64,000 nucleotides of DNA from Adineta vaga. Taxonomy: Eukaryota > Rotifera. The position numbers and the translations under genes are program-made. The stretch covers positions 16,802,001 to 16,866,000 of the forward strand of contig CP075493.1 of NCBI GenBank assembly GCA_021613535.1, written 5' to 3'. Within the stretch, counting starts at the first letter, position 1; every line of letters starts with the position of its first letter. Of this stretch, positions 23,635-38,600 are shown in pieces. Below the pieces are notes generated by a model. That model saw only the letters and a program-made list of their open reading frames with translations. It was not told the origin of the DNA and did not search any database.

Positions 23635-26600
23635 GTAAGTTTTTCGAAGAGAATTGCTCCAAACTCCTCGCTTATAAATCTATATGAGTTAAAACTTATA
23701 TATAGCGACAAAAAGACTACAATAAGATTAAGCATCCTTGCCTGCAGCAAAAGAAGTGTAAATTCGCCTAAATTCTTCCAGTAATAGAAGTTCAAGCCCT
23801 ATCCCCCTAATCAATAAGCTACCCAAAAATTCGTGAATGATTGGTAAAAATAGGAGGTCTGGGCTTTATATTACGTACGTGTTTGTTTTTTCTTATGTTC
23901 ATTACTGTTTGGAGAAAAGAAGATTATTGTTCTCTTTTTAATGGTATACACATGGGTAATGTTATTTCATGTTTTTTTCTTTCGTATTCTCAAGATCAAT
24001 TTAGGCAAAGATTAGGAATAAAAACTCCTTTTTTTTTAGAAACAACACGAAATATCGCAAGGAAAACATTTTCGACTTTTTTGAATGTTCACGACTGTAA
24101 AAAAGACAGTTTCTTATAAGATACGACATCGGCGAGATTTGCATTAATTGTGGTTCAATTTTTATTGTAATTTTATGAGGAAGAGTATACGGGAGGATGG
24201 AAACCGACAATCCCAGATTCAGTCACGGAAACTGTTCGCTCTACTACTTTGAAATTTAGCAATACTTTGTTATAGTATACATTTTGAGTACGTTCTAGAT
24301 ACAAAAATACAAAATTTAAGAATTTCCCGGTGCATATCTAGAACGGTTCTGACCTAACTAAAAGATCCCATAATATGACTACAGATCCAAACATGTAAAT
24401 AAATTACATGTACCTTTCTATTCATACTAGAACATATCTATTTCAATACAGGTCATCTGAGATCGTAAAGGGAAGGCTGAAGATGATCATGACTGCTAGA
24501 AATAACAAAAAATACTTGATTGAGTAGTAACTATATACAAAATCATATAGCATACAGAATAATTGTATTGAACTAGATATTTTACTCGTATGAATATACA
24601 TAAGAGTTTGATTAGAGGGTGTAGGTGTGAATATGAATATCAGTGTGGCTCCTATACTCTCACCTTCACCCACACGCACACCCACCCTCAAGATGAAGTG
24701 TACGACGATTGGCAAAACCATTTAAAACGTGAAAAATTTTATTTATCGAATCATCATTTTCCTACTTAGGAGGTACGAGTTTCTGGAAGTCTTTACTCTT
24801 CATCATCTAAAATACACTCAGAATGTATATAGAAAAACCAAATACAAATTTATAAAGAGAGTTGGAAGGCGAATCTTTCAGTAAAAAAATAGGTTGATAG
24901 CTTCTCAATTCAGTAAAATAATTAGAAAATAAAATGCGACATTCCTCATGAAACACCTGTTAATACGTAATTTGTTGGGTAGTTTTGTAGTATTACATAA
25001 AGCCCTAATAAAGATTTGTGAAGTATTTACGGAATTGTTGCGACAGTTTCGTAGTATTACGTGACACTAAAAAAGATTTCAACTGTATTGGAAATGTTGA
25101 AATCCTTTTTAGTCTCTATAATCTAAGTTTTTTTTGCAGTGTATAAAGATAGTAATTGATTATTCCAGGCCCAGCATCATATATGCAAACTAAAATTTGG
25201 TACGATGAACGACGCCGTTTCGATTCCGATGAAGTACAAATAGCAACTTACAATATGCCATTTCTTTATCGTCCTTTCCGTTGTCATACTTTGTCAGCAG
25301 GACAGCTTCGTCATGCTCTTCAACTCATTATCAACAAACATCAATCACTTCGTACATCATTTGTCTTCGACACTGCTAAGAATTTGCTCACACAGCAGAT
25401 CATCGATCAGAAAGCTAACAAAGACAACACGTCTTTAATCATCGAAAGCATCTATGAAACCGATGAACAATTAACTAATATCATGCATGATGAACAGACT
25501 AACTCTGAACTCTTCGATATGTCTCAAGGTCTTGTATTTCGATGTCATATTGTATATTATAAAGAAATCTCCGGAAATGGTCTAATTGGTGAAAAAGATG
25601 CTCTTATTTTCAATTTTCATCATGCTTCATTCGACCTTCCATCAATGGACGTGTTTATTGATGATCTTAATCAAGCTTACACAACAAATCAACTACGAAC
25701 CAATGACGACACTTCGCTACGTTATTTAAATTGTAAATATAAATCATTCGCATACTTACTTTTCATGAAATATCGTTTTTTCTCTGTTTTGTTTAGATGC
25801 TCTCATTGAACAACAAATAACAATGCATGGTGCTAGTATATTTTGGCTTGATACACTTCGTGGATACAATATTGATCAATCTCTACCATTACCATTTGAT
25901 CGGTATCGCCTTTCGACTGAGCCTCGAACAGATCGTGGAACATCTATTATTTTCACTTTTGATCAAGATTTGTCACGTAGTTTTCTTGCTTATGCATTAT
26001 CAAACAATATCAAACCTGAATATCTGACACTAACTACTTATTATGCATTTTTATTCAAGTTAACAAACGGAGAAAAAGATTTGTGTATTGGAATGAATAC
26101 AGATGGGAGATATAGAGATGAATTAAAATCAGTGATTGGAATGTTTGGTAATGTTACTCCATTACGATGTCAATTAGATCCTTCTTGGTCTTTCTCTCAA
26201 TCAACCAATTCTGTTTGTGAAATGGTAACAAATTGTATGAGATATTCTTATTTTCCACTTCAACGTATTCTGAATCAACATTCAAATACTTCAAAACTTA
26301 CATTTCCTGATACATTTTTCGAATATCAGTCTATTGAAAATGAAATGAACAAGAATAAAATAAGTATCGGTGGTTGTTATTTGCATGCTATGCCTTTCTC
26401 AATTAAAACTAGTGAACATGAAATAATGAGTGAACATGATTTTATTCTTAGTATTAAACATGATATGAATATTAATCAACTTTCATGTACAATTAAAGCA
26501 TCACGCGATTTGTTTAATGTAGAAACAATTGATAAAATCTCTCAACGATTTCATGTAATGCTAAATCAATTATTTATATCTGGTGACATTCAAATGAAGA

Positions 26601-29600
26601 AGTCACTCTATGAATTGTCATTGCTAGCATCAGATGAACGATTACTAATGCAATCAATCAATGATACACAAGTATTACTTCCTCCTGTCGTTTGTATACA
26701 TCATCAATTTGTTTATCAAGCAATGAAATATTCACAAAAACTAGCTGTTGAACTTGATGAACAGTCTTTGACATATTCTGAACTTTTACATTATACACAA
26801 TTGTTATCTATGAATCTTTTAAATAATCATTTTTTCACTCCAGGTAAAATTATATGTCAATGTGTAAAGGAAAGTATATCAATGGTGAGTTGAGCGACGG
26901 GATGATTATTTAATTCAGATGAATATTATTGTTTATTAGGTAATTGGTATGATAGCAATCGAGATGGTTGGCAATGTCTATTGTCCCCTTTCACCTCAAG
27001 ATCCTCTAGACAGATTGCATTCATTAATCGAACAAACTCATTGTTGTCTAGTTCTTGTTCACTCAATGACACGAAACAAGTTTGACGATGATTATCTCAC
27101 ATTCAACATTGATACAACGATTAGCATTGACAAGATCGTGAATAATGATTATCTCGATCGGCTGTCGAGTATAAAAGTCACTCCGGAAAGTGTTGCGTAT
27201 GCGGTCTTCACTAGTGGTTCAACCGGTACTCCGAAAGCTGTGAGTTCATGATCCTTTTTATGTAATTGTATGCTATCAATGCCACTCTCTTTGTAGCCTC
27301 AAGTGCGTCATAGAAATTTTACATGCTATATTCATTCACTCATGTTGGCCACTTCTCTCAGCGACATGAACATAGTGATACAATTGGCTGGCTGTTCTTT
27401 TGATTCTCATATCGATGAGATTCTAGGAACACTGATTACTGGCTCCACACTTATCATGCTCCGGCCCGAAGGAAATATGGATTTTGAATACATAGCTACA
27501 GTGTTGACGAAAACGAAGCTCACACACTTGGCTTGTGTACCGAGTTTTTTCGATGGTCTTCTTCTTTTTCTTAGAAATAACGATCGCATAGCTGCTCTGG
27601 AATGCCTTCAGTCACTTTGTAGTGGCGGTTAGTATTTTTTAAAATCAGCTGTGTCCGCATGAAATTTCTGTAATCCTTTTGTTGTAGGTGAAGCTCTTTC
27701 TGTTAAACTGGCAAGTCTTCTCAAAGTCAGTGTGTCTCACAATTGTCAGGTTCTAAATGTCTACGGACCAGCTGAGGCAACAATTGGTTGTACTTCTTAT
27801 CTGATTGATAATACATCCAGCATAATGAGTATACCTATCGGACGACTACTGTCCAACTATACTTGTTTTATTTTCGATGAATTTTCCCAACCTGTCATTG
27901 TAAATCAAGAAGGTGAGCTGCTCGTTGGTGGTGAGGGTATCTTTGTTGGCTATCTTGGCCGGGAAGATTTAAACGACAAAGTACTTTTCGATTTCAACGG
28001 GTCCATATACTATCGTACAGGTGATCTAGTTAAAATAGATAACAATGGTCTTCTTTATTATATTGGTCGAAAAGATTTTCAAATTAAATTACATGGGCAA
28101 CGTATTGAACTTGGTGAAATTGAACGGTGTTTACTCAACACATCCATCTCAGCCTGTGTTGTCATTAAGTGGGGAGATGATCATTTAATTGCTTATGTTC
28201 AAAGTTCTACTATTGACGAGAAACAATTACGTGAATATTGTCAATCTCATTTACCACGGCACATGGTTCCATCAATGTTCATTATCCTAAAACAACTACC
28301 GTTAAATAGTAATGGAAAAATAGATCGAAAACGTCTTCCTTCACCTAATTTGTCGTTATTGACTTCGTCATTACCAAGTGCATCTGATATTCCGCTAAGT
28401 CATTTGGAACAACGTGTGCACGATATATGGTGTGAAATTCTGAAATGTGACGGGCGTTATATGGCAACAAACAAAAGCTTCTTTGCTATCGGAGGTCATT
28501 CTCTTTTGTTTATTAAACTATATAATCGCTATCAAACTTTGTTTGAGTTTGACAGTCGTACATTGTCTATTGGTTTATTTCTCCAAGAATCAACTATTAC
28601 CCAACATGCAAAATTATTGGAAGCAGTCACAACTGAAGGTATCCAAACGAAACAAAGGCATACTTCCGATATAAATCAAATTCAAAAGTTTCAACCCTTT
28701 CCTGTTACAGAAATGCAGCAAGCATATCTTATAGGACGAAAAGGTTTTCTTGAACTTGGCCATGTTTCTTGTTTTCACTATGAAGAATATGACTTGCCAT
28801 CAACATTTGATATTGAACAATTGGAGAAAGCATGGAATTATTTAATTCAACGTCATGAAGCGTTACGTATCATCTTTCCATCTAATACAGAACAAAAAAT
28901 TCTCGAAACAGTGCCTTATTACACTATATCTATATTGGATTTAAATGATATTATGACGGTAGAAGAATTATTAAAAGAACGACGAGAACAACTATCACAC
29001 CAAGTTCAACCAGCGAATCAATGGCCACTTTTTAATATCCAGGTGACTTGTTTTAGTATTGATAACGAATACTATAAACGTTTGCATGTCGGTTTGGATT
29101 TTCTCATCCTGGATTTATGGAGTTTAAAGTTAATTATGAATGAATGGAGTCAATTGTATTTTATTCCAAATATTCCTTTGAAAAATATAAATCTTTCTTA
29201 TCGAGACTATATTTTGATTGAACAACAATTTAAAAATACGACTGATTATATAAATGATAGAAAATATTGGATTGATCGTTTAAATTCCTTTCCATTAGGT
29301 CCTAATTTACCATTACAATGTTTGCCAAATGAAATACATATACAAAGACATTGTAGTTCATCTTTAATATTAGACGGACCAATCTGGCAGAAATTAAAAC
29401 AACGTATTATTGATCATAAATTGACATCAGTTAGCTTTTTAGTATCTATTTATGCTATGGTATTATCTAAATGGAGTGAAAACAAACATTTTGCTTTGAA
29501 TTTACCAATTTTTAATCGATCATCTATTCATCCACAAATAAATGATATAACAGGAGATTTTACAACAACTCTATTATTAGAAATCAATCTAACTGAGTCA

Positions 29601-32600
29601 ATTAATTTCGATCAATTCATTAAAATTGTACAAAAACAGTTACGAAATGATCTTGAACATATATCTTACAATGGTGTATCATTTATTCGTGATTTGATGC
29701 AAATACATCAAACAAGAGAAATAATATTACCATTTGTTTTCACATCTGGAATAGATATACGCGATACAAATGAAAATAATATTCAAGAAAATTTTTTTTT
29801 AGATGAATTACTTGTGTATTCGATTAGTCAAACACCACAAGTTTTTCTCGATCACATTGTATTTGAAAAAGATGAACAATTATTAACCAATTGGATTTAT
29901 GTAGAACATTTATTTCCATCAGAAATAATTAATGACATGCATCGTACATTCATTGACTTACTTCAACAATTGGCGTTGTGCGATGATATGTGGTACAAAC
30001 CTCTTTCGATCTCGTTACCAATTAAACAACTAGAGAGAAGAGTCGATTTTAATCAAACGCAATGGAAATCAAATGTCAAAGAACAATTACTTCATTCATT
30101 CGTCATTGAACAAGCTCAGCAAATACCTCAAGCTTGGGCTGTTTGCACTACAAGCCAAAACTTAACATATGAGCAGCTAATGAATCGCGTTTATTCCTTA
30201 GCATATTATTTACAACAACAACATGACATACAATCTAATCAACTAATTGGTATTCTAATGAAAAAAGGTTGGGAACAAGTCGTTGCTTGTTTATCTATTT
30301 TAATCTCAGGTGGTGCTTTTTTACCTTTGGATATTGATTCACCGTATGATCGCCTTTCTTCAGTAATTCAACAAACTAATGTCAACATTATTCTTACACA
30401 ATCTGATTGTCCTCATAAATTTACACATTTAACAACTATTTCAGTTTCAACATTCTCCAATAATAATTATCCTAAACCATTTCCCTTGAAACAACAATTA
30501 TCAACTGATTTAGCTTATGTTATTTATACATCGGGTTCAACTGGTCAACCAAAAGGTGTTATGGTTAGTCATCAAGCTGTTCTAAATACAATTATTGATA
30601 TGAATTCAAGATTAGAAATTTCTTCTAATGATAGAATATTTGCATTATCTCATTTAAATTTTGATTTATCTATTTATGATATATTTGGAATGTTGATCAA
30701 AGGTGGAACTGTCGTTATTCCAGATCATGGACACTATAAAAATCCTAAACATTGGTATGATATGATGATTAAACATCATGTAACTATTTGGAATAGTGTT
30801 CCAATATTAATGCAAATGTTAGTTGAACATTTAAAACAGAATTATAATCAAACACAATTAAGACATATTTTACTAAGTGGTGACTTAATATCATTATCTT
30901 TACCAAAATCAATAAAAAACACATTTGGTGAACAATTAACGATAACAAGTTTGGGTGGTGCAACAGAAGCATCGATTTGGTCAATTGCTTATACATTACC
31001 AAAAACGATTCCACAAGAATGGAAATCAATTCCATATGGATTACCACTAAGAAATCAACATTATTATGTTTATGATACAAATCTTGATGATTGTCCTGAA
31101 TGGGTCAATGGGGAATTATATATTGGTGGTATTAGTCTTGCTCATGGTTATTGGAATGATCGAAAAACTACAGAATTAAGTTTTATAATTCATCCACGGA
31201 CTGGTGAACGTCTTTATCGAACAGGTGATTATGCGAGATTTATTCCTGATAGTTACATTGAATTTATCGGACGAAAAGATTTTCAAGTTAAAATTCATGG
31301 TTATCGAATTGAACTTGGTGAAATTGAATATCATTTACAACAACATCCAGATATTTATCAAGCGATTGTTACTCAAGATAAAAATTCTCAACAGTTAATT
31401 GGATATATTTTACCACAAACACATTCTCATCATCATAATAAATTTGCTCAATTAGAAACTTTAATTACTGATCCTGTTGAACGTACTAATTTTAAACATG
31501 CAAGACATGGAACGAAACATCATTATGCAGGTGAGCAGAGTCTTGTCTTAACAAAACCGAAACTGACAGAAACATTAATCAATTCATACTATGGAAAAAA
31601 AACATATCGACAATTCACAAATGAAATTATTGAAAAATCGAATATTGAATATTTATTCAACAAATGTTGTATTAATAAGAGAAATATCGACCAAATATAT
31701 GAATGTGGTGTCAATTTCGATACTCTTAGTCACTTGTTATCGTTATTAACACCGATCAATATTTCCACTAAATCTTTACCTAAATATCGCTATGCATCAT
31801 ATGAAAGTCTTTATCCTGTTCAAGTATACATTGAACTTTTCACATCCTTACATAATATATCACCTGGTCTCTATTATCATAATCCAGATCAACACACTTT
31901 AGAATTAATTGATACTTATATCAACTGTAAGAATATCAATACACGTCTACATCTTATTGGACGATCATCTGCTATTGCACCTTTATGTGGAAAAACATTA
32001 GCTAGTCAATTTTGTGTGCTAGAAACAGGTTATATTATGGGATTATTGAAACAAGAGGCAATTAAATTAGGATTGATGTTTAAAAGAACTAATCACGATG
32101 AAATGAAAATGTCCACTTTCAACTTAGATCAGAATGATACTCATTATTGCTTCGAACTTTCATCTGTTAATCAATATGTTTCTGATAATGATTATCCGCG
32201 TTGTATTATTTATCAAAAGTTTACTCGTAAGAGCAAAGATCAATGGTTTACTTACGATGAGAAAAATGAAATTGTCATCCCTCTTGAAGTTGAAGAAGCA
32301 ATAATAGAAGACGATATGCCATTGTCCTTTGATACTGATGATCATAACAAAGCCATATTTCATGAATGTCAAATTGCAATTTTTTTCATCGGACAGTCTA
32401 CAGACAGATTAAATACTGGTATAATATCGCACTTATTGATGGATAGTGGTTTGGAAATGAATATTGGTATGTGTCCAATTGGTGTATCGACGAGTTTACC
32501 AATCAATATTCTTAATGCATTAGATATTGCTCGAGTTCGTAATGTTTCGGATAGGCAGAACATATTATTGCATACACTACTCATCGGAAAAGTGACTAAC

Positions 32601-35600
32601 GAACAAAAATATGAACGCACGATTTCAACCGCTAAATCAATGCCAAATTATAATATACTTCTGAAAACATATTTAAATAAAAAACTTCCAACTTATATGA
32701 TACCGTCATACTTTCTGACTGTCGAGGCATTTCCATTAAGTTCAAATGGTAAAGTTGATCGAAAATCATTACCTAAAACATCGATGACAAATTTGCAAAA
32801 AGAAGATACCTATAGAGCACCAAGTACTAAGTTAGAAAAGAAAATTGCAAACATTTGGTATCAGATATTGGGTAAAGATCAATTATCCCATGATTTGAGA
32901 TCAAACAAATGGGATCGATTACCAATAGATACAAATAAACGATTATCTTCAGATCTTTTCCAGTTAAATGCTCCAACATTTTCTCATCAATTGGGTTCAG
33001 CTAGCTTCTTCAGTGTTGGTGGTAACTCTCTTCTACTTCTTCATTTGTATCAACAATACCAATCACTCTTCAATTTTGATCCTGAGATTCTAACGATCCG
33101 ATCATTCTTTGAATATAATACCATAGCTGAACATGTAAAACTACTGCAAACAGTTGTACCACGTGACATTGAACCAATGCAATGGCAAACGCTGCATATT
33201 AATCAAGGTAAGGTATTGAATGTGGTGCGAAGCACAGCGTTTCCGTATTCTTTCCTGAGTTTTCTTTTTACTCAATGTTGTCAACGTACGCGTCAAAAGT
33301 CTTCATTTAATGTCGCGATCATCTGGAGAAACAAAACTTAGCGAAACTGTGTTGAAAGGCGACCCGAAACTAGGAAGATCAAACCGGTTATATCCGTTTT
33401 CTGATGTTCACTAGGGGAGTGTTTGATTTACGAATAGTTCAGGAAAACAACGAAGTTGAAAGAATTTACGCCTCGAGTGCTTAAAATTATGGTAGAAAAC
33501 CTTAACCGTCACCCATTGGAAACAATTATTTTTATATATCTCAGCTGATTGCTAATACTAAATGAGTCATTTAAATAATTAATCAATCAATCAATAGTGC
33601 TCATTAGAAGCAACTTGATAAGTAACAAGAAACGTTCGTCATTTCTACTCACTGGACTCTCGACATCAGAAATTCTTTTTTCTCTCCGCAATCTCTTTCT
33701 TAAGTAGAGGACGTAGATGTTCCTGTGCCTGTCGATAAAATTCAGTAGTAAATACACCACTCACACTCACATCTATCATCCAATAATCAAGTTCATCCCT
33801 CCACCCATGATTTCATCCATCACCCAGATCTATACCCCAGCTTTCATCGATGTTTTTCTGACCTTTGGCCCTGACAGAAATATACGAACAAACTATTTCT
33901 TTTCATAGGACCCTCCTTACAGTCAAGGAAATAATAGAGTTCTTGTAGCAACGGATTTTGTTATGTCAGTACGTTAAATTTTTCGACAATTTCACTCAAC
34001 AGATTCAGTATAATGTAATCTACTTAATAGAATCGGCAGATAGGAAATTCCATCTGTAGACTGTCAAGTGGCTAATGACAGTGTTCTTTTCATGTTCAAC
34101 TGTTGTAACGAACACTCTTTTTTTACAGCACACATCGATTTCTCGATAACCTATGCTTATAGTATCGCATTGTGTAGCCGACTTTTCAATACCATCAAGT
34201 TAGTTCTGAAACATTTTTTGAAGAGAAGCTCAAAACAAAGTTTGACAGAATATTATTTCCGTTATATGTATCCGAACGATTTTTACTCTTATCAAAAATA
34301 CATAAGATATTATGTGCTATTGCTCCACTTTCTTTAGCTCCATTGCCATTGACCACGTATCAATGGAAGAATCAAAGCTATACCTTGCTGATTTCACAGA
34401 TTTATAATACCCATTCTTCTGCTCTCTCTACATAGTATAGGTAAAATAGGAATATCGGTCAAAATATAGGATTTATCAAAAATATAGGAAATATAGGTCG
34501 GTCCGATCCCAGATAATTGTATATTGATTTATTTGCAACATATTAAAATATTCGATGATATAACATTTAGGTCTTGCATCTTTTGCTCAAGAGCGTATCT
34601 TCCTCGATGAACAAGTTCGCTTCTCAAATGAAGTTGCCATCTACAATGAATTATCAGTTCTACGACTTGTTCAAGGTTCATTATCGATCGATCGTTTATT
34701 AAAAGCACTTCGATATATAATAAGCAAACATAATATATTACGATCATCTCTCATTTTTGACAATGAAGATAGTACTTTAAAACAATATGTTACTCAAAAC
34801 CATCTATCATTCTCATTAGTCAATGAACAAACATTTGAAAATGAAAGTGAACTTTTCGATATTATCCATAAAGTTACAAGCAATCCAACTTTATTTAATT
34901 TGTCCGAAGGCCGAGTGTTTCATTGTGAGATTATTCGACAACAGAACTTAACTAATGAAAATAATGATAAGGAATTGATTAGAGAATCCGATGTTGTTAT
35001 ACTGGCTTTTCATCATGCAGCATCTGATCGATCAAGTTTCGCCGTCTTTTTCGAAGATTTGAGTTTTGCTTACAATAATAATAATGACACAACATGGTTT
35101 GAAGATGAGGATTCAATACAATACATTGATTATAGTGTACATGAACGTTTAATGGATATGACATTGTCTCGTGAATTTTGGCATTTTCAACTTGACGGTT
35201 ACAATCCCGAGCGTCCTTTAGCATTGCCAGTTGATCGACATCGTTCATCTGCTGATCAACGATCAGGTTTATCTTCTACAACTTACATATCGTTCAGCAA
35301 AGAAATTTCGAAATCATTTCTCGATTATGCATCTTCACATCAAGTCACACCATTTCAGTTAGGATTGGCTACATTTTATATATTTTTATTCAAGTTAACT
35401 CATGGTCAAACTGATCTATGTGTTTCTTGTCTTAATGCCAATCGATACAGAAATGAAATACAGAATATGTTTGGAATCTTTTTTTCCACATTACCATATC
35501 GATTTCAACTCGACGGTAACTGGTCATTTGATGAAGTTGTAAAACGTGTGCGAGAAATATGTTTATCAATTCTTGAACATTCTCACTATCCAATACAGTC

Positions 35601-38600
35601 TATTTTTGCTAATTTTCATTTCAATCCGTTACATATTCCGTTTGTTCAGTCGACGTTTGATCTTATAACTGTTTCTCCAGAAAACATTAATTTATCTTTA
35701 AACGGCGCAAGTTTAGAAGACGTACCAATGAAACTATCGTCCGAAGTAGCCAAAGTTGATTTCTCGGTTAGATTTGTTTACAATCCAGTTTCGGACGATA
35801 ATCAATTGTCGTGCTCATTCATCGGCTCAAGAGATTTATTTGACCGAACGGCAATTGTAACTATGGGTGTTAGATTAAAACACCTTTTTAACCAACTGTT
35901 TTCATCTGATTCAACTAGTACTTGGATTGATTCAATGTATATGCCTGTCACTAAATTTGATCTCATCTTACCCGAAGAAACCGAAGAAATCAAAAATGTT
36001 GTTTTTTGTCGACAGTCCATTGTTGTTAACGAAGGTATGTTTATGTGCTTTACTGTTGAAATATTTCATATACGTAAGGTACATTTAAATTATGTGGAGT
36101 TTTTATTCTAGGGAAAAAAACTCAAAAATATTATGACAAGCTGTCATCTTTTGAAGAGAACATTATACTTTGACTAGTTTTTACTTTGAGAAGACATTGT
36201 AAAAGATTCTGTCTGTAATTGCTCAATTTATTAGGTTCTTAAAATTGCTGAAGTTACAAAATATCAAATAATCTCGTGCGTAAAACACGAAAGCTTCCTA
36301 AGTCATAAGTTTAATCAAACATTTTGTTGGCTAAAACGTACATAAAATTCCATACTTTTGAGTTGAAACAGCAGCAGCAGTAGGACATACTAACTTGATG
36401 TTCAATGCATTTGAGTTTTATTAAAATATATTATTCAAACGATAGGCATTGAACAACTACTATCGCCATACTTTGTACAAAAGAAATACTACGAATATCA
36501 GCATTTCTCATAATTTTCTCAATAATAGACTAGTTCCGGCATACGATTAAAAATCAAGAGCTATTGATAGAATCGATAATATCCCATTTTTTTAGCATCA
36601 GCATCCTATGCTCAAGCGCGTATTTGGCTTGATGAACAAACTCGTTTCGGTTCTAACAAACCACAAGTAGCAATCTACAATATGCCATTTCTTTATCGTC
36701 TCTCATCCACACATACTTTATCAGTTAAACAATTTTATCAAGCTCTTCAGCTCATTATCACTAAACATCAAGCACTTCGAACATCATTGATCTTTGATTC
36801 AAACAAGAATCAACTCTTACAACGAGTCAATGACTTGAACGATAGTCACAAACCATTGTTTACGTTTACAGAAAGTACTTTTCAAACAAATGAACAACTC
36901 GATGAGATAATGTATGACGAGAAACGCAATTCTCAATATTTCGATCTTACTCAAGGACTTGTCTTTCGATGTCATCTCATTTACTACAAACAAATATCTT
37001 CAAATGATCTTCTTTGTGATAAAGATGTTATTATTTTCAATTTTCATCATGCATTGTTCGATTTTCCATCGATGGATATCTTTCTTCGTGATCTCAATCA
37101 AGCTTATACAACAAATCAACTATCAACTGATGATAACATGAATCTACGATATCTTGACTGTAATGATCAATATTCTTCTTTTCTATTTGATTTCATCTAT
37201 GTGTTTTTGTTCAACTATTTAGACGCTGTTATCGAACAAGAAATGTCAATGACTGGTGCAAGTCTATTTTGGCAAGATGTTCTTTATGATTGTAATTTTG
37301 ATCGATCTTTACCATTACCATTTGATCGACATCGTCTTGCTAATGAATATAATACTGGTCGTGGAACATCTGTCTCTTTTGATTTTGGTGAAGATCTTTC
37401 ACAAGCATTTCTTAATTATTCGTTATTGTACAATATTAACCTTGAATATCTGATACTTTCTTGTTATTATGCTTTCTTATTCAAATTATCAAATGGAGAA
37501 AAAGATCTTTCTATTGGAATTAACATTGATACTCGATCTAGAGATGAACTTAAATCGTTGATCGGAATATTCCAAAATGTCATTCCATTACGATGTCAAT
37601 TAGATCCTCATTGGTCTTTTCATCAATTAATTATATACTCTCAAGAGATAATGAGAAATAGTTTGAAATATTCATATTTTCCTCTTCAACGCATTCTCAA
37701 TCAACATGTCAATAGTTCAAGACCTGCATTTCTTGATATATTCTTTGAATTTCAATCAAATCAAAACAAATCTTGTAAGAATGAGATTATCATTGATGAT
37801 GTTCATCTCTATCCTATTTCCTATTCGAATCAAATCAATAGAAAGGAAGTTGTGAATAAATATGATTTCTCTCTTATTATTCAACATGATTCGAATATTA
37901 ATCAACTATCATGTACAATTAATGCATCACTTGATCTATTCAATGAAAACACAATTGACAAAAGTACACAACGATTTCATTTTATGTTGCAACAATTATT
38001 TAGATCTACCGATGAATGGATGAAGAAACCAATCTATGAATTATCATTCATATTGTCAAATGAAAGACTACTCGTGGAATCTTTGAATAACACACAAATA
38101 TTATTTCCTTCTTCCACTTGTATACATCATGAATTTGTTTTTCAGGCAATGAATTATTCACAAAAACTAGCAATTGAACTTGATGAACAATCTCTAACTT
38201 ATTCTGAACTTTTACATTATGTTCAATTGTTTGCTATTGATCTAATAGACAATCTATCATTCCAGGTGACATTGTTTGTCAATGTGTAGAACGAAGTCTA
38301 TCGATGGTAGGTTGATTGAAAAGTAATTTTTACTAAAATCGATCGAATATTGATCTTGATTAGGTAATTGGTATAATGGCAATCGAGATGAGTGGTGGTA
38401 TCTATTGTCCATTATCACCTCGAGATCCACCACATCGTTTGTGTGCACTTGTTCAACAAATTCAGAGTTGTCTTGTTCTTGTTCATTGGTCGACAAGAAC
38501 TAAATTCAACGATAATATAATTTCACTTGACATCAGCTCGATGATGGCTGACATTGATATCAAATGTGACATTGATGTCGATCGACTCTCAAATGTGCTA

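Noticed and set aside
34571-36034. C1b (and other C1 copies) as epimerisation domains following a carrier
   Set aside because: The C5-type phrase RYRxExQxxxGxFxSTLPYR is C-like, I see no epimerase motifs, and C1a stands at the N-terminus with no carrier before it.
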